From Pseudomonas multiresinivorans (GTDB lineage Bacteria; Pseudomonadota; Gammaproteobacteria; Pseudomonadales; Pseudomonadaceae): a stretch of DNA of 64,000 nt. The DNA is taken from positions 4,030,001 to 4,094,000 of the forward strand of contig NZ_CP048833.1 in assembly GCF_012971725.1 (NCBI RefSeq). The letters run 5' to 3'. Made by a program: the position numbers and the translations under genes. Below are positions 27,207 to 36,193 of this stretch, piece after piece (positions within the stretch are counted from its first letter, which is position 1; each line of letters begins with the position of its first letter). Under the pieces are notes generated by a model that did no database searches, had not been told where the DNA came from, and saw nothing but the letters and a program-made list of their open reading frames with translations.

Positions 27207-27222
27207 CGGCCGTCCTGGTTAC
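27197..27222 (-). promoter_or_regulatory. SigF-type ECF promoter, sigma/anti-sigma direction
   Basis: On the minus strand GTAACC (27222-27217) is followed after exactly 16 bases by CGAA (27200-27197), identical to the motif found for the bufferin operon. It would allow the sigma factor to activate its own gene. Transcription would begin a few bases beyond 27197, downstream of the ATG at 27206. Confidence 0.65.
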
Positions 27223-27353
27223 AGCGCGCAAGGAAAATCTTCCCGAGTCTGCCCCACGCTTGCTGGCAGATCGCCGGCCCGAAGAAAAAACAGGCAGCTG
27301 TTCAATACCTTAGGGCCGCCCTAGGGAAATCTCAAAAAAATCTTCAGGCGGCT

Positions 27354-27379
27354 GTAACCGGATCACCACTCCCGGCGAA
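27354..27379 (+). promoter_or_regulatory. SigF-type ECF promoter of the bufferin operon
   Basis: GTAACC at 27354-27359 and CGAA at 27376-27379, spaced by 16 bases, match the -35/-10 pattern I know for Caulobacter SigF. Transcription would begin about 50-55 bases before the BufA1 start codon, leaving a leader containing a GGGAGA ribosome site. Confidence 0.78.
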
Positions 27380-27439
27380 CTACTCGACAAGCCGCCGGAA
27401 ATCTCTGTGCGGCCCCACCACCCAACGGGAGACCGCACC

Positions 27440-27727
27440 ATGAAAAACCTCACCCTCGCCACCGCCGTCCTTGCCCTTGCCGCCCTTGCCGGGAACGCGC
27501 TGGCCGACGACATGAATACCAAGGCCAGCACGGGCGCGGCCATGGAGAAATGCTACGGCGTGGCCCTGGCCGGCAAGAACGACTGCAAGGCCGGCGCCGG
27601 CACCACCTGCGCAGGCAGCGCCAAGAAGGACTACGACGGCATGCACTGGAAGAACGTCCCGGCCGGCACCTGCGCCTCGATCAAGACACCGCACGGCATG
27701 GGCTCGCTGACCCCGATGAAGTCCTGA
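27440..27727 (+). CDS. bufA1: Bufferin precursor BufA1 (DUF2282)
   Basis: A 95-residue DUF2282 protein. A Sec signal (residues 1-22, ending NALA) is followed by a 73-residue mature region with four cysteines, at 38 (EKCYG), 49 (NDCKAG), 57 (TTCAG) and 78 (GTCAS), spaced as in bufferins, the copper-buffering modified peptides in which an MNIO enzyme converts cysteines to thiooxazole groups. The ribosome site GGGAGA lies at 27427-27432. First gene of bufA-bufB-bufC-doxX, 47 bases or less between genes. Modification is inferred from the neighbouring enzyme, not visible in sequence. Confidence 0.9.
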   Translation: MKNLTLATAVLALAALAGNALADDMNTKASTGAAMEKCYGVALAGKNDCKAGAGTTCAGSAKKDYDGMHWKNVPAGTCASIKTPHGMGSLTPMKS

Positions 27728-27743
27728 GCGCAGGCTGCCGACC

Positions 27744-28577
27744 ATGAACGTATCGACTCAACCGGGCGCCGGGCTTGGACTCAAGGCCGAGCACTACACC
27801 CAGGCGCTCGACTGCTGCGCGCGCGGGCTCTGGTTCGAAGTGCACCCGGAAAACTACATGGTCGGCGGCCCTCGCCTTGCCTGGCTGGAGCGGATCGCCG
27901 AACGGCATCCGCTGTCGCTGCACGGGGTTTCGCTGTCCCTGGCAGCGGACGCATCCCCCGACGAGGCTCATCTGCTGCGGCTGCGCGCGCTGGTCGAGCG
28001 CGTGCAGCCCGTGCTGATTTCCGAGCACCTGGCCTGGTCCACCTGGCGCGGCCGGTACCTGCCGGACCTGCTGCCCTTCCCGCGCAGCCAAGCGGCCCTG
28101 GCCCGTATCGTCGACAACATCGAACGTACCCAGCATGCCCTGGGCCGGCGCATCGCCATCGAGAATCCCAGCCACTACCTCCGCCTCGACGGCCACGACT
28201 GGGACGAGATCGAATTCCTGACCGAACTGGCACTGCGTACCGGCTGCGGCCTGCTGCTGGACATCAACAACGTGCATGTCAGCGCACACAATCTCGGCTT
28301 CGATGCCAAGCGCTATCTCGACCGATTCCCCGCCGCGGCCATCCTGGAAATCCACCTGGCCGGGCACAGCCAGGACGAAAACAGCGAGCTGCTGATCGAC
28401 TCCCACGACGCGCCCATCGCCGAACCGGTCTGGGAGCTCTACCAGCACCTGATCCGGCGCATCGGCCCGCGCCCGACGCTGATCGAGCGCGACGACCAGA
28501 TCCCCGCCTTCAGCGAACTGCTGGCCGAGCGTGAAATCGCCCAGGCCATTCTCAACCGGGCGGAGGTGGCAGCATGA
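27744..28577 (+). CDS. bufB: MNIO-family RiPP maturase BufB (DUF692)
   Basis: A 277-residue TIM-barrel protein of the DUF692 / multinuclear non-heme iron oxidase family, related to methanobactin enzyme MbnB. Likely iron ligands are His60 (LHGVSLS), His95 (SEHLAW), Glu140 (IENPSHY), Asp173 and His178 (LLDINNVHVSAHN), His204/His208 (EIHLAGH), Asp219/His221 (DSHD) and Glu249. It probably oxidises cysteines of the BufA1 peptide encoded 16 bases upstream, with the BufC protein as partner. Its stop overlaps the BufC start by four bases. Confidence 0.92.
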   Translation: MNVSTQPGAGLGLKAEHYTQALDCCARGLWFEVHPENYMVGGPRLAWLERIAERHPLSLHGVSLSLAADASPDEAHLLRLRALVERVQPVLISEHLAWSTWRGRYLPDLLPFPRSQAALARIVDNIERTQHALGRRIAIENPSHYLRLDGHDWDEIEFLTELALRTGCGLLLDINNVHVSAHNLGFDAKRYLDRFPAAAILEIHLAGHSQDENSELLIDSHDAPIAEPVWELYQHLIRRIGPRPTLIERDDQIPAFSELLAEREIAQAILNRAEVAA

Positions 28578-29329
28578 AAACGACACTCGGCACCTTCCAG
28601 GAGGCTTTCGTCGAAGCGCTGTACCAGCGCTCTGCCCCCGGACTGCAAGGTTTGACCGAGCAGGCCGGCTTCAGCGTCTACCGCAACACCGTGCTCAAGG
28701 GCTGCACCGACGCCTTGTGCGACAACTTCCCCAGTGTCGAACGCCTGGTCGGCACCGACTGGCTGCGCGGCGCGGCAGCCATCCACGCACAGCAGACACC
28801 GCCGAACGACGCGCGCCTGGTGCTCTACGGCGAAGACTTCGCCGACTTCCTCGACGCCTTCGAACCCGCGCGCGAGTTGCCCTACCTGGCCGACGTGGCG
28901 CGCCTCGATCGCTTGTGGCTGGAGGCCTATACCGCGCCCCAGGAACCTGCGCTGCAGTGGTCCGACCTGGCGGGCATGACCGCTTCCGACCTTGCCCCCT
29001 GTCACCTGCAACCCCGCGCCAGCGCACGCTGGCGCTGGTTCGACCAACAGCCGATCTACAGCATCTGGCGCTACAACCGCGAGGCTCTGCCATTGCCCGA
29101 AGACCTGCCCTGGCACGCTGAAGGCGCGCTGCTGGTCGGCCATGCCGATGGCGTCGCCTGGCAGGCACTGGACGTGGGCGGCTGCGCCTTCCTCGATGCC
29201 TGCGCCAGCGGTCATGACCTCGATCAGGCATCGACCCTGGCGCTCAGGGCGCAAGCCGACCTCGACTTCACGGTGCTGCTGGGCAGCCTGCTCGGCGCCG
29301 CCGTGTTCCAACCGCTGAAACTCACCTGA
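28574..29329 (+). CDS. bufC: BufC-type partner protein (DUF2063)
   Basis: A 251-residue protein of the DUF2063 family. The N-terminal half is the helical DNA-binding-like DUF2063 domain (AGFSVYRNTVLKGCTDALCD, then NFPSVERLVG), and the C-terminal half is a mixed alpha/beta region with FDQQPIYSIWRYNREALPLP. In bufferin and related MNIO clusters this protein serves as peptide-recognition partner of the oxidase, comparable to MbnC. The ATG overlaps the end of bufB by four bases, so both are made in equal amounts. Confidence 0.9.
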   Translation: MKTTLGTFQEAFVEALYQRSAPGLQGLTEQAGFSVYRNTVLKGCTDALCDNFPSVERLVGTDWLRGAAAIHAQQTPPNDARLVLYGEDFADFLDAFEPARELPYLADVARLDRLWLEAYTAPQEPALQWSDLAGMTASDLAPCHLQPRASARWRWFDQQPIYSIWRYNREALPLPEDLPWHAEGALLVGHADGVAWQALDVGGCAFLDACASGHDLDQASTLALRAQADLDFTVLLGSLLGAAVFQPLKLT

Positions 29330-29339
29330 GGAAGCCGCC

Positions 29340-29807
29340 ATGGACATCTCCCGCAGCCACTATCCAAGCGGCGCCGTTCACCAGCTCTGGAACACCATCG
29401 CCAGCCGCCTGCAGTCCCTGCTCGGCGATTCACTGCTGTGCCTGGTGGCGCGCCTGGGGATTGCCTCGATCTTCTTCCTGTCCGGGCGCACCAAGGTCGA
29501 GGGCATCCTGACCATCACGCCGAGCACCTACGAACTGTTCCAGACCGAATACGTGCTGCCGCTGGTGCCACCCTATATAGCCGCGCACCTGGCAACCTAC
29601 GCAGAACACTTCTTCCCGGTCCTGCTGGTGCTGGGCCTGTTCACCCGCCTCTCCGCCCTCGCCCTGCTGGGCATGACCACCGTGATCGAAGTGTTCGTCT
29701 ACCCCGATGCCTGGCCGACGCACCTTTCCTGGGCCGGTCTGCTCCTGCTGCTGATTGGGCGCGGCGCAGGCGCCTGGTCACTGGACCGGGCACTGAAGAT
29801 CGGCTGA
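29340..29807 (+). CDS. DoxX-family membrane protein of the bufferin operon
   Basis: A 155-residue protein with four hydrophobic helices after a 30-residue cytoplasmic leader. The motif LVARLGIASIFFLSGRTKVEG is typical of DoxX, and an HFFPVLLVLGLFTRLSALAL helix pair follows. DoxX proteins close many DUF2282-DUF692-DUF2063 operons. An electron-transfer or membrane step in bufferin maturation is plausible but not shown. GAGGAAG precedes the ATG ten bases after bufC stop. Confidence 0.9.
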   Translation: MDISRSHYPSGAVHQLWNTIASRLQSLLGDSLLCLVARLGIASIFFLSGRTKVEGILTITPSTYELFQTEYVLPLVPPYIAAHLATYAEHFFPVLLVLGLFTRLSALALLGMTTVIEVFVYPDAWPTHLSWAGLLLLLIGRGAGAWSLDRALKIG

Positions 29808-29903
29808 TGGCATGGCGGCTCTCGTCGTCGGTCATCCTGCCTTTTCCAGTTCAGCGGCTAGCGACCATACTCGGTCTTTCTGGGACGAAACCTCTACCCG
29901 CCG

Positions 29904-31256
29904 ATGTCCGACTCTGACCTTCAAGTTGAACCCGATGCGCAAAGCGTTTCCACCGCGAGCAAGCGCACGCGGCGACTGCTTCGCTCGCGCTGGCTGAAAT
30001 GGCGGCAGCACCTCGCGTTCTGGGTCGGCGCCCTGCTGGTGGGGCTGGTGGCCCTGGCTTTTGCCTGGCTGGCGGATCGCTCCTTCGGCTTGTTCCAGCG
30101 GATGCTGCAGGTATCGCCGTGGTTGCCGCTGCTGGCGACGCCGCTGGGTTTTGCGCTGCTGGCCTGGATCACCCAGCGCTGGTTCGTGAACTCGAAAGGC
30201 AGTGGCATCCCGCAGGTGATTGCCGCGCTGGAATCGCCATCGCGGCGATTCCGTGCACAGGTGCTCGCCCTGCCGGTGGCGTTGGTGAGGATGCTATTCA
30301 CCCTCGGCGCCCTGCTGGTCGGTGGCTCGGTGGGGCGTGAGGGGCCGACCGTCCACGTGGGTGCCGCGGTGATCTACGCCTTCGGCACGCGCCTGGGCCT
30401 CCACGGCCGACGCACCGTGGCAGGGCTGATCCTGGCGGGCGGCGCCGCCGGCATCGCGGCAGCTTTCAACACGCCCCTTGCCGGGGTGGTTTTCGCCATC
30501 GAGGAATTGAGCCGCACCTACGAGCAGCGCTTCAGCGGGCTGGTGCTGACCGCCGTACTGATCGGCGGCGTGGTCACCCTGGGCCTGATGGGACACTACT
30601 CCTACTTTGGCGACATCAGCGGCGGGTTGCCCACGGGCTGGGGCTGGAGTGAAGTGCCCGCCTGCGCGCTGCTGGGCGGCGTGCTCGGCGGGCTCTACGT
30701 GAAGCTGGTACTGCCGGCGCAGCACGGCTGGATCGGCCGGATGTACGCCGTGCGGGAGCGCTTCCCGGTGCGCTTCGCTGCTGTCTGCGGGCTTGCGCTG
30801 GCCCTACTCGGCGTGATTTCCGGCAACCACGTGTTCGGCACCGGCTACGAGGAAACCCGCGCCCTGCTCGACGGCAACCCGGTGACCGACGCCAGCTTCC
30901 TGCTCTGGAAGTTCCTCGCCAACGTGGTGTCGTACCTGGCCGGAATCCCTGGCGGCCTGTTTTCGCCGTCATTGAGCGTCGGCGCGGGATTCGCGCCCTT
31001 GCTCTCCCTGCTGCCAGGCGTCAACCCGCAGACCTGCGCGCTACTCGGCATGGGCGCCTATCTGGCGGGCGTCACTCGCTCGCCATTGACCGCCTCGGTG
31101 ATCGTACTGGAGCTTTCCCACAGCCCGGACCTGGCCATTCCCATGCTCGCCGCCACGCTGCTGGCCGCGGCCATTTCCGGCTGGATAGCGCCGGTTTCGC
31201 TCTACCATGCCCTGGCCCGGCAGATTCTCGACAAGGTGGCGCCGAACAAGCCCTGA
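29904..31256 (+). CDS. ClC-type chloride channel/antiporter
   Basis: A 450-residue ClC protein with a basic N-terminus (residues 18-35) and about eighteen membrane helices. The three selectivity motifs are present: GSGIPQV near 103, GGSVGREGPTVH near 140, and AGIPGGLFSPSLSVGAGF near 348. The gating glutamate is Glu in GREGP. No CBS domains follow. It may be a Cl-/H+ antiporter; the external gate is present, and the proton-glutamate could not be assigned. It converges on betT with two bases between stops. Confidence 0.9.
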   Translation: MSDSDLQVEPDAQSVSTASKRTRRLLRSRWLKWRQHLAFWVGALLVGLVALAFAWLADRSFGLFQRMLQVSPWLPLLATPLGFALLAWITQRWFVNSKGSGIPQVIAALESPSRRFRAQVLALPVALVRMLFTLGALLVGGSVGREGPTVHVGAAVIYAFGTRLGLHGRRTVAGLILAGGAAGIAAAFNTPLAGVVFAIEELSRTYEQRFSGLVLTAVLIGGVVTLGLMGHYSYFGDISGGLPTGWGWSEVPACALLGGVLGGLYVKLVLPAQHGWIGRMYAVRERFPVRFAAVCGLALALLGVISGNHVFGTGYEETRALLDGNPVTDASFLLWKFLANVVSYLAGIPGGLFSPSLSVGAGFAPLLSLLPGVNPQTCALLGMGAYLAGVTRSPLTASVIVLELSHSPDLAIPMLAATLLAAAISGWIAPVSLYHALARQILDKVAPNKP

Positions 31257-31258
31257 GT

Positions 31259-33232
31259 TCAGCGCACGACGTGAAGGTAATGCAGGTGGCGCTCGTACTG
31301 GTCGAGGATGTCGGAGATCACGTCGTCGCGGTTCCAGCCCATCACGTCGTAATCCTGCCCGCCTTCGCGCAGGTGAACCTCGGCGCGGAAGTACTTGCGC
31401 GCCTCGGTGCCCTCGTCCTCCTCCAGCAGAACGAAGCTGGGGCTGGTGAAGGCCCGCGGGCGGACTTCATAGAGGAAATGGCCCTCCCCCGGCTGCACCA
31501 GCTCCAGGGCCACACGGCCATCTTCGCGCTCCAGCACCTGCACGTCATGGCCTTGCTTGCGCAGTTCGGCGGCCACTTCCTCGCAAGCCGGCCGCACGAC
31601 TTCGGCAATGAAGCGGGTCACGTGGGCGCGCCGGGGGCGCATGGCAATACTGCGCAAGCGCCGCTGCCAACCGCCTTCATGGTGCGGCGCGTGCCGCGGC
31701 GCAGGCAGCGACTGGTGGCGCAGGCCGCGCCGCGTGGCATCCAGGTGCAGCGCACGGAACAGCCCCCAGATGGACGCCAGCAGGATCGCCGAGAACGGCA
31801 GCGCACTGGCGATGGTCGCTGTCTGCAGGGCCTTCAGCCCGTTCGCCAGCAGCAATGCCACCGCCACCACGCCAATACTCACCGACCAGAAGATGCGCTG
31901 CCACAACGGCGAGTGGGAGTGCCCCGATGAAGCGAGCATGTCCACCACCAGCGCCCCGGAGTCCGCCGAGGTGACGAAGAACACCACCACCATCAGCACC
32001 GCCACCATGGACACCACGCTGGATAACGGGAAGTGCTCGAGGAAGGCGAACAGCGCCAGGGAACTGTCCTGATCGACGACCGCCGCCAGGGTGGTCACGC
32101 CCTCGTTGAGGATCATGTGGATCGCCGAGTCGCCGAACACGGTCATCCACAACAGGGTGAAGCCGGCCGGGACGAAGAGCACGCCGCAGACGAATTCGCG
32201 GATGGTCCGCCCGCGCGAGATGCGCGCGATGAACAGCCCCACGAACGGCGACCAGGACAGCCACCAGCCCCAGTACAGCAGGGTCCAGCCGCCAATCCAG
32301 TCGGTCGGCTCGTAGGCATAGAGGTTGAAGGTCTTGTTGACGATGTCCGAGAGGTAGGCGCCGGTGTTCTGCACGTAGGTCTGCAGCAGGAACACGGTCG
32401 GGCCGAGCAGCAGCACGAACAGCATGAGGATCACCGCCAGCGCCAGGTTCAGCTCGGAAAGGATGCGGATGCCCCTGTCCAGGCCGCTGGCCACCGAGAG
32501 TGTCGCCAGGGCGCAGGTCGCGGCGATCAGGATGATCTGCACGGTCGCATTCACCGGCAGGCCGAACAGGTGGTGGAAGCCGCTGTTGATCTGCAGCACG
32601 CCATAGCCGAGCGAGGTGGCGACGCCGAACACCGTACCGAGGATGGCGAAGATGTCCACCGCATGGCCGATCGGGCCGTAGATGCGCTCGCCAATCAGCG
32701 GATACAGCGCCGAGCGCAATGTCAGCGGCAGGCCCTTGCGGAAGCTGAAGTAGGCCAGGATCAGCCCGACGATGGCGTAGATCGCCCAGGCATGCAGGCC
32801 CCAGTGGAAGAAGGTGATCTTCATCGCTTCGCGAGCCGCGGTGACCGTCCCCGCCTCGCCCACCGGCGGGCTGGTGAAGTGCATCACCGGTTCGGCCACG
32901 CCGAAGAACATCAGGCCGATGCCCATGCCGGCGGAGAACAACATCGCGAACCAGCTGCTGCTGCGATACTCGGGCTCGCTGTGATCGGGCCCGAGCTTGA
33001 TGTCGCCGTAGCGACTGACCGCGAGGAACACCACGCTGATCAGGATCAGCGCCACCGCGAGGATGTAGAACCAGCTGGCGTTGGTGAAGATCCACTGCTG
33101 GATGTGTTCGAACTGCGTCTGGGCCTGGCTCTTGAAGAGTACGGCGTAGAGCACCAGCAACAGGATCAGCGCCGCGCTGGTATAGAAGACCGGAGGGTTC
33201 AGGGTTGTCCTTGGCTTGCCGGATGAGCTCAT
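31259..33232 (-). CDS. betT: BCCT family choline/betaine transporter, BetT-like
   Basis: A 657-residue BCCT carrier with twelve helices over residues 12-505 and a 150-residue cytoplasmic tail. The substrate box is present as WTLLYWGWWLSWSPFVGLFIAR, and FFHWGLHAWAIYAIVGL marks helix four. The long C-terminal extension and overall length match BetT-type proteins, in which the tail senses osmolarity, rather than shorter BetP/CaiT types. Choline is the probable substrate. ATG at 33232 (MSSSGKPRTTL) is chosen; an upstream extension to 33301 has no family match. Confidence 0.88.
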   Translation of the reverse strand: MSSSGKPRTTLNPPVFYTSAALILLLVLYAVLFKSQAQTQFEHIQQWIFTNASWFYILAVALILISVVFLAVSRYGDIKLGPDHSEPEYRSSSWFAMLFSAGMGIGLMFFGVAEPVMHFTSPPVGEAGTVTAAREAMKITFFHWGLHAWAIYAIVGLILAYFSFRKGLPLTLRSALYPLIGERIYGPIGHAVDIFAILGTVFGVATSLGYGVLQINSGFHHLFGLPVNATVQIILIAATCALATLSVASGLDRGIRILSELNLALAVILMLFVLLLGPTVFLLQTYVQNTGAYLSDIVNKTFNLYAYEPTDWIGGWTLLYWGWWLSWSPFVGLFIARISRGRTIREFVCGVLFVPAGFTLLWMTVFGDSAIHMILNEGVTTLAAVVDQDSSLALFAFLEHFPLSSVVSMVAVLMVVVFFVTSADSGALVVDMLASSGHSHSPLWQRIFWSVSIGVVAVALLLANGLKALQTATIASALPFSAILLASIWGLFRALHLDATRRGLRHQSLPAPRHAPHHEGGWQRRLRSIAMRPRRAHVTRFIAEVVRPACEEVAAELRKQGHDVQVLEREDGRVALELVQPGEGHFLYEVRPRAFTSPSFVLLEEDEGTEARKYFRAEVHLREGGQDYDVMGWNRDDVISDILDQYERHLHYLHVVR

Positions 33233-33378
33233 CGGGAAGGTTTCTCCTGTGCAACGACATCGCGCGCACCAACCTGCAAGCCCCGGCGTGCGTGGCGGCA
33301 CGCCGGTCCAAGGGTATCGCGTTCAGTACTCGTAAAGTATCGATAGGCGCCCGGCCCGGCGCCATCCGGCCCCAAGCA

Positions 33379-33912
33379 TCAAGGACAACGCGTGCCGCCA
33401 TTGGCGTTCGCTTGCGCCACCAGTTCGGCGAACTTGCGCACATTGGCCTGATGCGCGACCACCAGCCCGTCCACGGTGCTGTTGGCCGCCGTCTGCAGGC
33501 TGCTACGGCAGCTCAGCGGTTTGTTCGAGCCGGGCCGCTGCAGGCGCCAACGGGCATCGAGCAACGCGTACTGGCCCGGCACCGAATCGAAGCGTTGCAC
33601 TTCCACGCGCAGCAACGCAGCGCCTGGCCCCGGAGCGCCCAGCTGGTCCTCCAGGGCATTGCGGAACTCGTCCACCAGGTTGGCACCCCACCACTCGGTT
33701 TCCAGGATCGACAGCCCGCTGCCGCCCTGGCGGACGACAATCTGCGAACGATCGACCTGCGGCGGCATCTCCACCCGCTCGACGCGTACCTGGCCGCCGG
33801 CCGGGCTGCCCGGCTGTGCGGGCACCAGCGTGTGGTAGTGGATCGGAGCGCTGCTGCAGCCCGACAACACGGGGAACAGTGCGGCCAGGAGCAGCATGGG
33901 CAGCTTCGGCAT
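33379..33912 (-). CDS. pqiC: PqiC-type lipoprotein
   Basis: A 177-residue outer-membrane lipoprotein with lipobox VLSGC (Cys19). The remainder fits the ABC-type transport auxiliary lipoprotein (PqiC/YmbA) family, with VERVEMPPQVDRSQIVVRQG and EWWGANLVDEFRNALEDQL motifs. It is the last of four pqi genes, 24 bases after pqiB, and would anchor the PqiB needle to the outer membrane. The C-terminus ends TRCP with a second cysteine that could pair with Cys in LSCRSS. Confidence 0.88.
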   Translation of the reverse strand: MPKLPMLLLAALFPVLSGCSSAPIHYHTLVPAQPGSPAGGQVRVERVEMPPQVDRSQIVVRQGGSGLSILETEWWGANLVDEFRNALEDQLGAPGPGAALLRVEVQRFDSVPGQYALLDARWRLQRPGSNKPLSCRSSLQTAANSTVDGLVVAHQANVRKFAELVAQANANGGTRCP

Positions 33913-33936
33913 CTGAAGTCTCTCCTTGTACGCGAA

Positions 33937-35577
33937 TCAGGGCTGCAGGTTGTCGGCGTTGGCGTTCTTCGGACGACCACGAATCAAGGATTCCGGGTGG
34001 CGACCGAGGTAGTCGGACAGGTCACGCAACGAGCGCGACATGCGGTCCAGCTCCTCCAGCGTATCGCTGAGTTTCTCCCGTTCCGGCGAGTTCTGTCCCA
34101 GAGCGGTATTGGCGTTGGCCAGCGTCGTGCGAACCTCCGCCAGCGTATTGGTCACGCCCGGCAGCGTCTGCGTATTGAACTGCTTGAGGCTGTTCTGCAA
34201 TTCGCGCAGGTTGCCATCGAGGTTGTTGGCGATGCGTTCCAGCGGCAACTTGCCGATGCGGTCGACCACCGCCTGCAATTGTTCCTGGAGTTTCGCCAGG
34301 CTGCTGGGCACCGTCGGGATGCGCAGTGGCCGCGCGCTGGCGTCGAAGGCCACCGGCTTGGCGTCGGGATAGAAGTCCAGCGAGATGTACAGCTGCCCGG
34401 TCAACAGGTTGCCGCTGCGCGCCTGCGCCCGCATGCCGTGCTCGACGAAGCTGCCGATGACGCGGGTGACGCCGCCCTGGTCGCCCACGCTGCTGTTGAA
34501 GACCTTGAGCATCTTCTGGTGCACGGGCCCCAGGCGCTGCGGGTAGATCACCGCATCGACCACCACCGGGAAAATCTGCAGCTTCTCGTCGTAGTCCAGC
34601 TGGATGTTGGTGACCTTGCCGAAATCGACACCCATGAATTCCACCGGCGCGCCCACGCTCAGGCCGCGCATCGACTGGTCGAAGCGCAGGCGCAGGTACT
34701 GCGGCAGGCCGGTGGGCGGAGCCAGGGCATTGTCGCGGTCGACGTAGAGGTCGAAGGCCTCGTTGTCCTGGGCGGCGGCCGTTTCCTCGCTGCCCTCGGG
34801 CGTGCCGAAGGCCAGCCCGCCGACCAGCAGCGCGGACAGCGATTCGGTGTTCACCTTCAGGCCGTTGGCGCTGACGCTGACGTCGACGCCACTGGCATTC
34901 CAGAACCGGGTGTTCTGGGTCACGAAGGCATCGTTGGGCGACTCGACGAAGATGCCCAGGTCCACGCCCTTGCCATCGCTGCGCAAGGCGTAGGAAGTCA
35001 CCTGGCCCACCGGAATCTTGCGGTAGTAGATAGGCGAGCCGATATCCAGCGAGCCCAGGTCGTCGGCGCGCAGGACGAAGCTCTTGCCCTTCTCCCCGTA
35101 GGTGATCGGCGGCGGCAGCTCCAGGCCGGTGAAGCGCTTCTTCGGCGCACTCGATTCACCGGCGTCGGCACCGATGAAATTGCCCGACAACAGCGTGTCG
35201 ACGCCGGTCACGCCGCCAGCGCCGATGCGCGGGCGCACGACCCAGAATTTCGCACCCTCGGTGGCGAAAGACTCGGCCTCCTTGTTCAGCTTGACGCTGG
35301 CGGTGACGCTCTTCTTGTCCTTGGCCAGTTCGACGCCTTCGACCTCGCCGATCACCACGCTGCGGTACTTCACCTGGGTCTTGTGCGCGACCAGGCCCTC
35401 CCCCGTCCGGAAGGAGATCTCGATGGTCGGCCCCTGCTCCATCCAGTTGCGCACGATGAGCGAAGCGCCCACCAGCAGCGCCACGATCGGCACGATCCAG
35501 ACCAGCGATACATTCCAGCGCCGCGTACGTACCTGCGGCTGTCCGGGGGCGGCGTGCTTAGGGGTGTCCTGCTCCAT
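33937..35577 (-). CDS. pqiB: PqiB-type MCE protein
   Basis: A 546-residue single-pass protein (helix about 27-47) with three MCE domains, starting near residues 50, 165 and 285, each opening with a pattern like EISFRTGEGLVAHKTQVKYR and GSPIYYRKIPVGQV. A long coiled-coil region near 420-520 completes the syringe-like tube that carries lipids across the periplasm. Its start lies 20 bases inside the end of the second PqiA gene. Confidence 0.93.
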   Translation of the reverse strand: MEQDTPKHAAPGQPQVRTRRWNVSLVWIVPIVALLVGASLIVRNWMEQGPTIEISFRTGEGLVAHKTQVKYRSVVIGEVEGVELAKDKKSVTASVKLNKEAESFATEGAKFWVVRPRIGAGGVTGVDTLLSGNFIGADAGESSAPKKRFTGLELPPPITYGEKGKSFVLRADDLGSLDIGSPIYYRKIPVGQVTSYALRSDGKGVDLGIFVESPNDAFVTQNTRFWNASGVDVSVSANGLKVNTESLSALLVGGLAFGTPEGSEETAAAQDNEAFDLYVDRDNALAPPTGLPQYLRLRFDQSMRGLSVGAPVEFMGVDFGKVTNIQLDYDEKLQIFPVVVDAVIYPQRLGPVHQKMLKVFNSSVGDQGGVTRVIGSFVEHGMRAQARSGNLLTGQLYISLDFYPDAKPVAFDASARPLRIPTVPSSLAKLQEQLQAVVDRIGKLPLERIANNLDGNLRELQNSLKQFNTQTLPGVTNTLAEVRTTLANANTALGQNSPEREKLSDTLEELDRMSRSLRDLSDYLGRHPESLIRGRPKNANADNLQP

Positions 35578-36193
35578 CGATCGGATCTCCGTCGTCCCAG
35601 ATATGTCGTGGATCGAAACTCATGGCGGAAAGCATGGTGAGCACCACCACCATGCCGAAGAACAGGATGCCGGCGCGCGGCTCGATGGTGCCCAGTTCAC
35701 GCATCTGCACCAGGGCCGCCACCAGCGCGACGACCATCACGTCGAGCATCGACCAGTAGCCGATCAGCTCGACGAAGCGGTACAGCTGCGAGCGCTGCCG
35801 CCGTGCCCAGTTGCTGCGGCGCTGGGCGGTCCAGAGCAGCAGCCCGAGGGAAAAGAACTTGATCGCCGGCACGCCGATGCTGGCAATGAAGATGATCAGC
35901 GCGATGTCCCAGGCGCCGCTTTCCCAGAACTCCAGCACGCCGCCGCCGATGGTGCTGTCGATGCCCTGGCCGAGCATTTCGGTATGCATGACCGGCAACA
36001 GGTTGGCCGGCACGTAGAAGATCAGCGCCGCCACCAGGTACGCCCAGCCGCGGGTGATGGCATCGGCCTTGCGCGGGTGCAGGGGGGCGCCACAGCGCTC
36101 GCAATGATGGCCGCCGCTGCGCGTATCGCAGGCGGCGCCGCAGCCGTGGCAAAGGCACAGATTCAGGTGAGCGGCGAGCGGGGGCGTTTTCAT
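35558..36193 (-). CDS. pqiA2: PqiA domain protein, second half
   Basis: A 211-residue four-helix protein with an N-terminal zinc-ribbon-like CxxC pair (CHGCGA, CERCGA) and a PqiA core containing YVPANLLPVMHTEMLGQ and WSMLDVMVVALVAALVQM. E. coli PqiA carries two such domains in one chain; here they are two genes, this one starting four bases inside the end of the first. Likely forms the inner-membrane platform for PqiB. Function in lipid transport is inferred from the family. Confidence 0.9.
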   Translation of the reverse strand: MKTPPLAAHLNLCLCHGCGAACDTRSGGHHCERCGAPLHPRKADAITRGWAYLVAALIFYVPANLLPVMHTEMLGQGIDSTIGGGVLEFWESGAWDIALIIFIASIGVPAIKFFSLGLLLWTAQRRSNWARRQRSQLYRFVELIGYWSMLDVMVVALVAALVQMRELGTIEPRAGILFFGMVVVLTMLSAMSFDPRHIWDDGDPIDGAGHP

